The notes below the pieces were generated by a model. It did no database searches. It had not been told where the DNA came from and saw only the letters and a program-made list of their open reading frames with translations. A DNA stretch of 64,000 nt, taken from positions 15,001-79,000 of the forward strand of contig JAUJYZ010000745.1 of assembly GCA_033675265.1 (NCBI GenBank), read 5' to 3'. Shown here one piece after another: positions 56,550-64,000 of the stretch. Each line of letters begins with the position of its first letter. Position 1 is the stretch's first letter. The position numbers and the translations under genes are program-made. This DNA comes from Actinostola sp. cb2023 (Eukaryota; Cnidaria; Anthozoa; Actiniaria; Actinostolidae).

Positions 56550-56925
56550 CGAAAAGGAGAAGGAAGAAGAAGGAAGAGAAGGAGAAGGAGAAGGAGAAGG
56601 AGAAGGAGAAGGAGAAAGAAGGAGAAGGAGAAGGAGAAGAGAGAAGGAGGAGAAGGGAGAAGGAGAAGGAGAAGGAGAAGGAGAAGGAGAAGGAGAAGGA
56701 GAAGGAAGGAGAAGGAGAAGGAGAAGGAGAAGGAGAAGGAGAAGGAGAAGGAGAAAGAAGGAGAAGGAGAGAGAGAAGGAGAAGGAGAGAAGGAGAAGGA
56801 GAAGGAGAAGAAGGAGAAGGAGAAGGAGAAGGAGAAGGAGAAGGAGAAGGAGAAGGAGAAGGAGAAGGGAGGAGAAAGAGAAGGAGAAGGAGAAGGAGAA
56901 GGAGAAGGAGAAGGAGAAGGAGTGG
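56550..56925 (+). repeat. (GGAGAA)n minisatellite
   Basis: About 375 bp of purine repeat. Long open frames on both strands are artefacts of composition. A (GGA)n tract at 60607-60670 occupies the matching place before the second duplicate. Confidence 0.95.
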
Positions 56926-57051
56926 CTGAAAGTAACGCAGGCTCTGGGAACGAGTTTGTGACTCCAGTATGGCCAAGTTATCACTACAGCGCATGCTCTC
57001 TGTGCCGCTGACACTTAGCGAAGGCTCATAGCTTTGAACTGTGGTGGTGGT

Positions 57052-57082
<31 letters not shown>

Positions 57083-57593
57083 TTTTTTTAAGTTTATTTT
57101 TTGAATACGAATCTAAAGCATTTGCATGTTCATCAAGCCCGCTTTTCCGTGATGAATATAAAATCCCTCCGCACGGCCGGCTTTTCAACTAAGCCACTTG
57201 TATTACGACCGGCACTTGCGGCTGCACGCTAAAACTAGAGCACGCAGTGGGTCTGTGATCTTCCAAAATGGCGTGTGTCGCTTTATCGAAGTTTCGGGTA
57301 GGTTTCGATGTTCAGTTCAATGTTAGGGTGATCTGTCAAACCGTCGCCGGAATAATGGTTGTATTATTCCATTACATTGTATAGCCTTGGTTCGCTGAAG
57401 GTCGACCATGTTTACTCTTCCGCGCGCGCTACTGTGTACTGATTACTGCGGCACATGCCAAGTGGAAGAATAGTCCCTCCTTCGCCGAAACAAATTATTG
57501 ACTACATCGACAATTTTATAAGATTTATTCACCATGTAGTTAACGGATCAAGGACATAGGAATACTGCCTGTTACAGTGTTGAATGCTGTCGT

Positions 57594-58102
57594 TTAGTCA
57601 TACAACACTTGCATTTCTTTGTACTGGTTTTTCTCGTTGCTCAGGTCGTCGAGCGTCGCTGACCTACAAAGATATGAAGCGGGAAGAAGAAACATCAGTC
57701 GTACGTACTGAGATATAACTATAATTTATTTGATATAATATTCAATACAAAGGTAGTATGGGAAGAAAATGCGTACAGGGCGCAAAAGCCACCATTAGGA
57801 ATACCGTTTCTAATGTCCTTTACTAAGAAAGGGACTGTTTGTGTTTCTTTGACAAAAATGAGTTAGAAATTAGTTTCTTACCCTAGCCAGTCTGCATCTC
57901 TTCCCCTTCGATTTCCTTGGCCATGTTTCTTGCGTCGCCGATGACAGTGACGTTTACGAAATTCGTGGCGAATTCGCTGATGGCGGCCACAACGACGGCC
58001 ACGATGAGGAATCAACACACCAGCTTGACCTTGGCATTCCTTCATCAAAGTCCCAAAGATAGTCAGCAGGAACAAAGCGACCACAATTCCTTTTTTATCC
58101 AT
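57594..58102 (-). CDS. Secreted Arg/His-rich peptide precursor, copy 1
   Basis: Two exons: 57882-58102 (ATG at 58100-58102) and 57594-57663. The donor CTAGG|GTAAGA (phase 2) joins the acceptor ATATCTTTGTAG, giving 96 residues. The signal peptide (MDKKGIVVALFLLTIFGTLM plus KECQG) is followed by a strongly basic segment with two Cys (38, 53), motifs RGRRCGRHQRIR and RKRHCHRRRKK, and several dibasic cleavage-like sites. The second exon adds a short acidic tail beginning SATLDDLSNEKNQ. AATAAA at 57524-57529 (minus). The basic core with acidic tail could be an antimicrobial or a processed signalling peptide. No family is recognised. Confidence 0.7.
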
Positions 58103-59575
58103 GATGACAGATTTCTTTTTCTCTCGACGATATAGGGTCAAAATGAACGAGACGTCCTCGGACTGATTATACAGATTATACAGGCACGATCAGGACAAAA
58201 TGAACGAGACGTCCTCGGACGCTGATTATACAGGTTGTAACGAAATACATACACATGTATATGATTGGCTACCTCTCTCATGCTGGAATTTGATTGGTTG
58301 TTTGTACATAACTTTTGCGCAACTTTTCCGATTTCGGGCAACTTTTTTTATTTCGAGCAACTTCTTTCTTTCTTACAGTGTGACTTTCAAGGGCAAATGT
58401 TCATACAAATTATCCAATCACATTTGAGTATTTAAACAATAGAAGCAACTTTAGGAGCATATATTTTCTTTATATTATGTAATGATTTGAACAAGAAACA
58501 GTTTTAAATTGTAGAATTCACAATTTGTTATTCAAAACAAATTTGATTAGAAAATTTGATTCAAAATTTGTTTGGGTGGCCTTGGTTGGTGTAGTCGCAC
58601 TGCCTACAAATTAAGCATTAAGCACTAAAATTGGTTTATTTCGCTTTATGGGTCATAATACAGTTTGTAAACAGCATGCAGTGTTCAGGACTGGGTTAGT
58701 GCATTTGGAGTAGTAGTGCATGGGCTGCCTGTGGTTATTTGAAAAGGTGATTCAGGTGGTCAGCGGTTACTTTTCATAGAAGGCATACTAATACATACAT
58801 ACTAATACATACTACTACATATACATATGGAAAGAAAGAGAGAACAGTGGCTGTATGTGAAATGATAAAAAAGGATGAAAAACAGAAAGTAAAAAATAAA
58901 ATGAAATGTGGGTAGAGAGATAGAAAATAAAGGGTACAGGATGATACAGAATATTAAAATCAAAAGATAAAGAATGAATGAAGAAAGGAAATGAAAAATA
59001 AGAAGAAAAAAAATTAAATGTATAAATATTTTGCATAGACAGGGAAGGAGAGACTGTGGCAAAGAGGGGAGGAAGAGGAGGGTGGTAGTGTGAAATTGCA
59101 TTTGCCGCTACAAAAAAGAAAATGTTGTAAATTCCTGTTAACAAGCAATATTATATGAAAAAAAAGAGAAACCGGTTAGAAATATTCCTTTGATTGGGTA
59201 ATTAGCATCTTATTATATATAGTAAATACGAAGCAACATTGTAGCAACTTTAAGATTTTTGGGCAACTTTTGAGCAACTTTCAGAGTTTTGGAGCAACTT
59301 TTGAGCAACTTTCTGAGAAATTTTGAGCATTTTTTTAAACAATTTGGAGCAACTTGTGGACAGCCCTATTTGTACATACATCATACAGCTAGTTCTCATT
59401 TGATTGACAGCTTCTCTCATGCAGTAATTTGATTGGTTGTTTGTACATACATCAGCACCATTTTGTGCTTAAACAGTTGTAGTTTAGCATGTTTAGTACT
59501 GATTTTGCATCTCATTAGATATTTGTATATATTTGTATAAATGTATATACTACAACGTTTCTATAATCAAGTGTA

Positions 59576-59837
59576 CAGCCTTTTGCAAAAATTCTGTCGC
59601 GACCAAGTATATCAGTATATCACTATATCACTATATACCCGCGTGAGTTCCGCACGCACGCTACCCGTACACGCATTTCAAGATGGTTGACTGTACAAGC
59701 GTGGATTGGAGAGCCATGAATATACGATACAAGCTACACACAAACGTTATTTTCACATTCATTTGATAGTATAAATCTTCGGGTATATACTGATATACTG
59801 ATATACTTGGTCACGACAGAATTTTTGCAAAAGGCTG
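59576..59837. mobile_element. 262-bp inverted-repeat element, TA site
   Basis: Starts CAGCCTTTTGCAAAAATTCT and ends in the complement, with TA on both sides. The matching place in duplicate 2 (about 63334) reads AAGTGATAATAAG without it, so it inserted after the duplication. Confidence 0.8.
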
Positions 59838-59880
59838 TATATAATAAGTACACAAGCATGTAAACGTACCTCGTTAACTT

Positions 59881-60144
59881 TTATATATACATATCAAACT
59901 TATGTCCTGCATCATTGAACATTTGCTCCTGTTGGGATCCAGTATCACGCGGACAACGTTTTTTGTTAATGCTTTGTTTACTAATGCACGTTTGATGCCC
60001 GATTGATCCAGCAATTTGTTCACTATGACCGCTAAATAAAGCAGATCCGTACGTGACTGGTTTATCATTTCTGAATTCATCTTTTTCCTTTGACAATGTG
60101 TAAATCAGGTAGCTAAAATATAAGAGAGTATGGAAAAGCTGCAT
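59881..60144 (-). CDS. Possible secreted peptide frame
   Basis: ATG at 60142-60144, 87 codons: MQLFHTLLYFSYLIYTLS could be a signal peptide. The frame includes NKKRCPRDTGS and ends KFDMYI. It lies in the part of duplicate 1 absent from duplicate 2. No homology is recognised; it may be chance. Confidence 0.2.
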   Translation of the reverse strand: MQLFHTLLYFSYLIYTLSKEKDEFRNDKPVTYGSALFSGHSEQIAGSIGHQTCISKQSINKKRCPRDTGSQQEQMFNDAGHKFDMYI

Positions 60145-60363
60145 ATGTTTCCTCAACGGGAAAATATATCACAAATTCGAACTAACTTATTGATCTCGTG
60201 TGAAAATATTGGAAATTGCCTTCAAAAAACGTCCTTTCCGAGCCATAATTTATTTGCGAATTCGCCTATGTAGCTTCTACATACAGTCCGGGATACAGAG
60301 CACCAATATGATGTTCACAATTACCAAACAAATTGTTTTAGATTTCATTTTGACGCAGCTTAA

Positions 60364-60390
60364 TTACTCGGGCCCTTCCGAAGGAAGCCC
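60364..60390 (-). other. Stem-loop with TTCG loop
   Basis: Minus strand ACTCGGGCTTCC-TTCG-GAAGGGCCCGAGT, then AATTAAG, preceded by CATTTTATA. Same layout as the stem-loops at 13609 and 16231. Confidence 0.5.
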
Positions 60391-60819
60391 GAGTTATAAA
60401 ATGGGTTTTTGTTAGTAGTAGTAGTCGTAGTTTTGTTCGGTCAAAGAATGAAGAAAGTATGCGACGTATTTAATCGTATCGAGTTTCAAGATTATTCAGC
60501 AGATAAGAAAAAACAAACGACACACAGGACTCAAGTAGATTATGAATCTTAGTTTTGAAAGCAACATGTCGTTAATAACCCGTTACTGAGCAGCTTCGTA
60601 TTATGTACGAAGGAGGAGGAGGAGGAGGAGGAGGAGGAGGAGGAGGAGGAGGAGGAGGAGGAGAAGGAGGCTACGTTCTTAATTCGCCGTTGGCTGAAAG
60701 TAACGCAGGCTCTGGGGACGAGTTTGTGAAATCCAGTATGGCCAAGTTATCACTACAGCGCATGCTCTCTGTGGCGCTGACACTTAGCGAAGGCTCATAG
60801 CTTCTTTGGGAGTGGTGGT

Positions 60820-60853
<34 letters not shown>

Positions 60854-61382
60854 TATAAAGTGTTTTTTTTTAATTTATTATCGTCAACTTTCAATACGAA
60901 TCTAAAGCATTTGCATGTTCATCAAGCCCGCTTTTCCGTGATGAATATAAAATCCCTCCGCACGGCCGGCTTTTCAACTAAGCCACTTGTATTACGACCG
61001 GCACTTGCGGCTGCACGCTAAAACTAGAGCACGCAGTGGGTCTGTGATCTTCCAAAATGGCGTGTGTCGCTTTATCGAAGTTTCGGGTGGGTTTCGATGT
61101 TCAGTTCAATGTTAGGGTGATCTGTCAAACCGTCGCCGGAATAATGGTTGTATTATTCCATTACATTGTATAGCCTTGGTTCGCTGAAGGTCGACCATGT
61201 TTACTCTTCCGCGCGCGCTACTGTGTACTGATTACTGCGGCACATGCCAAGTGGAAGAATAGTCCCTCCTTCGCCGAAACAAATTATTGACTACATCGAC
61301 AATTTTATAAGATTTATTAACCATGTAGTTAACGGATCAAGGACATAGGAATAGTGCCTGTTACAGTGTTGAATGCTGTCGT

Positions 61383-61890
61383 TTAGTCATACAACACTTG
61401 CATTTCTTTGAACTGGTTTTTCTCGTTGCTCAGGTCGTCGAGCGTCGCTGACCTACAAAGATATGAAGCGGGAAGAAGAAACATCAGTCGTACGTACTGA
61501 GATATAACTATAATTTATTTGATATAATATTCAATACAAAGGTAGTATGGGAAGAAAATGCGTACAGGGCGCAAAAGCCACCATTAGGAATACCGTTTCT
61601 AATGTCCTTTACTAAGAAAGGACTGTTTGTGTTTCTTTGACAAAAATGAGTTAGAAATTAGTTTCTTACCCTAGCCAGTCTGCATCTCTTCCCCTTCGAT
61701 TTCCTTGGCCATGTTTCTTGCGTCGCCGATGACAGTGACGTTTACGAAATTCGTGGCGAATTCGCTGATGGCGGCCACAACGACGGCCACGATGAGGAAT
61801 CAACACACCAGCTTGACCTTGGCATTCCTTCATCAAAGTCCCAAAGATAGTCAGCAGGAACAAAGCGACCACAATTCCTTTTTTATCCAT
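61383..61890 (-). CDS. Secreted Arg/His-rich peptide precursor, copy 2
   Basis: Exons 61670-61890 and 61383-61452, the same lengths (221 and 70) and junctions as copy 1. Exon 1 encodes the same 73 residues. Exon 2 has one change (NQF for NQY). AATAAA at 61313-61318 (minus). The near identity points to a recent duplication, and both copies look functional. Confidence 0.7.
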
Positions 61891-62161
61891 GATGGCAGAT
61901 TTCTTTTTCTCTCGACGATATAGGGTCAAAATGAACGAGACGTCCTCGGACTGATTATACAGATTATACAGGCACGATCAGGACAAAATGAACGAGACGT
62001 CCTCGGACGCTGATTATACAGGTTGTAACGAAATATATACATGTATATGATTGGCTACCTCTCTCATGCTAGAATTTGATTGGTTGTTTGTACATAACTT
62101 TTGCGCAACTTTTCCGATTTCGGGCAACTTTTTTTATTTCGAGCAACTTCTTTCTTTCTTA

Positions 62162-62415
62162 CAGTGTGACTACACCAACCAAGGCCACCCAAACAAATGT
62201 TCATACAAATTATCCAATCACAATTGAGTATTTAAACAATAGAATCTGCACAAATTTTCAAATTTTCGCTTTAGGAGCATATTTCCACAAGAGTGAACAA
62301 GAAACAGTTTAAATTGTAGAATTCGACATCATTCTGTTATTCAGCGTCACAAATTTGATTAGAAAATTTGATTCAAAATTTGTTTGGGTGGCCTTGGTTG
62401 GTGTAGTCGCACTGT
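62162..62415. repeat. 254-bp fold-back in duplicate 2
   Basis: CAGTGTGACTACACCAACCA and GGCCACCCAAACAAAT at the left are complemented at the right (62380-62415). In duplicate 1 the right arm is present (58560-58596) but the left arm is truncated after CAGTGTGACT. Confidence 0.65.
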
Positions 62416-63403
62416 AAACATTTCCACAAATTAATACAAATTAAACAGGCCAATTAAGCACTAAAATTGGTTTATTTCGCTTTATGGGTCATAATACAGT
62501 TTGTAAACAGCATGCAGTGTTCAGGACTGGGTTAGTGCATTTGGAGTAGTAGTGCATGGGCTGCCTGTGGTTATTTGAAAAGGTGATTCAGGTGGTCAGC
62601 GGTTACTTTTCATAGAAGGCATACTAATACATACATACTAATACATACTACTACATATACATATGGAAAGAAAGAGAGAACAGTGGCTGTATGTGAAATG
62701 ATAAAAAAGGATGAAAAACAGAAAGTAAAAAATAAAATGAAATGTGGGTAGAGAGATAGAAAATAAAGGGTACAGGATGATACAGAATATTAAAATCAAA
62801 AGATAAAGAATGAATGAAGAAAGGAAATGAAAAATAAGAAGAAAAAAAATTAAATGTATAAATATTTTGCATAGACAGGGAAGGAGAGACTGTGGCAAAG
62901 AGGGGAGGAAGAGGAGGGTGGTAGTGTGAAATTGCATTTGCCGCTACAAAAAAGAAAATGTTGTAAATTCCTGTTAACAAGCAATATTATATGAAAAAAA
63001 AGAGAAACCGGTTAGAAATATTCCTTTGATTGGGTAATTAGCATCTTATTATATATAGTAAATACGAAGCAACATTGTAGCAACTTTAAGATTTTTGGGC
63101 AACTTTTGAGCAACTTTCAGAGTTTTGGAGCAACTTTTGAGCAACTTTCTGAGAAATTTTGAGCATTTTTTTAAACAATTTGGAGCAACTTGTGGACAGC
63201 CCTATTCCTATTTGTACATACATCATACAGCTAGTTCTCATTTGATTGACAGCTTAGCAGTAATTTGACTGATTTTGCATCTACATTAGCATATTTTGTG
63301 CTTAAACATGTAATGTATTACTACAACGTTTAGTACAAGTGATAATAAGTACACAAGCATGTAAACAAATTGTTTTAGATTTCATTTTGATGCAGCTTAA
63401 TTA

Positions 63404-64000
63404 AGTTTAATATACATGTATTTTATATCAAAATGCGCGTACAATTACAGAGCATTAGAATCTGGCGGTAGGTTTTTGATTGACACAATTCCCAAGCGAT
63501 TCAGAGGGATTTTGTGTGCAGCGTATGTCACGCTCTCCTATATCTCTTCAGAGATTTCAGTTCGATTGACTTTGAAGGAACGGAAAATGACGTGGTCAAA
63601 TATATTTAGTTTTGCTTGAATTGCTAGCTTATTCATTCCTTACATATTCGTCTTTTATTTTTTGATGGTAGGTTTTTGATTTTGATTTTAACCGTGCAGT
63701 AAAAAGCAAAAATGTATCAAAATCATTCTGTTTTATCGGATAGACCCGCCGTCGCCTCATCTCCATATGTGAAACAATGACCTTTTGTATAACATAAGTT
63801 TGAGAAGTTCTTTGCCGTTGCAAAATCAGTCCCGAGTTTTATGTTTCTTTATTTCAAAATGTTCAAAAGAGGTTCCCACTCATTATAATAATAATAATAA
63901 CTTTATTTAAGTGTCAAAGTCTTCTAACAGAGCACAAGTGCTCCACTAATCGGGGACACTTTGGTAGTATAGGTCAGGCCACACACGCCGGGAACTTCTA
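63404..64000. other. No gene recognised
   Basis: AT-rich single-copy-looking DNA ending in a short TAA run (63883-63900) and a block similar to that after the 13875 (TAA)n tract (CTCCACTAATCGGGGACAC against CTCTACTAATCGGGGAGAC). Confidence 0.4.

Larger units (their letters stand above)
56930..60363. repeat. Segmental duplication, copy 1
   Basis: Matches 60690-63403 in the same orientation with offsets of about 3.76-3.84 kb, including the peptide gene, flanking AT-rich DNA and a poly-G run (57051-57080 against 60818-60851). Copy 1 has extra segments, among them 59576-59837 and about 59850-60330. Confidence 0.9.
60690..63403. repeat. Segmental duplication, copy 2
   Basis: Near-identical partner of 56930-60363, lacking the inserted element and some tail sequence. 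Confidence 0.9.

Noticed and set aside
56418..57014. Long frames of Ser/Pro/Leu or Lys/Glu/Arg repeats on both strands
   Set aside because: They are translations of the (GGAGAA)n minisatellite.
58802..59144. Identical 99- and 109-codon frames in both segmental duplicates (also 62638-62980)
   Set aside because: AT-rich Phe/Leu/Ser-biased frames overlapping each other. Their identity only reflects the recent duplication.

Overview
This looks like nuclear DNA of an invertebrate animal. The evidence is spliced genes with GT-AG introns, TATA boxes and AATAAA signals, long (TAA)n and poly-G/C tracts, a C2H2 zinc-finger gene, and dense transposable elements of several classes. Short inverted-repeat elements ending in AACAATTATTCC/GGAATAATTGTT, or starting CAGGCCCGTAGCCAGG, are types I associate with cnidarians and other marine invertebrates. 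An anthozoan-like cnidarian is my best guess, but this is inference. There are no rRNA, tRNA, CRISPR or bacterial-type operon features that I can support.

Layout. 1-8.1 kb: repeats only (a fold-back element, 19-, 47- and 74-bp tandem arrays, small inverted-repeat elements). 8.1-12.5 kb: a possible WW-like exon followed by a large C2H2 zinc-finger exon whose 3' end is frameshifted. 12.5-18.7 kb: microsatellites, hairpin elements and a decayed Crypton-like recombinase fragment. 18.7-42.9 kb: five tandem copies (A-E) of a roughly 3-4 kb unit. Each carries one minus-strand gene for a small secreted protein (TATA box, non-coding first exon, signal-peptide exon, short helical exon, Cys-containing last exon). 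Copy E has a 1-bp deletion. Unit D is split by a 7,479-bp tyrosine-recombinase retrotransposon (31522-39000) with the A1-ORFs-B1-A2-B2 repeat plan of Ngaro/PAT-like elements. A paralogous unit preserves its empty target site.

42.9-47.6 kb: inserted elements. 47.6-50.6 kb: two convergent genes for secreted 11-cysteine cystine-knot proteins. Their cysteine spacing is identical in all loops but one, as expected for hormone-like CTCK/bursicon-type subunits. The second gene only becomes visible when its two exons are joined. 50.6-56.5 kb: mostly fold-back elements. 56.5-63.4 kb: a segmental duplication carrying two copies of a two-exon gene for a secreted, very Arg/His-rich peptide.

Three secreted small-protein families therefore share this window (five tandem copies, a paralogous pair, a duplicated pair), which suggests a region where genes for secreted signalling or defence peptides expand by local duplication. 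A 12-mer, GGGNTNCCTGTG, occurs about 24 times on both strands against roughly 0.1 expected. In one case it forms the ends of a 277-bp perfect fold-back with a 7-bp target duplication, so it probably marks an undescribed element family.
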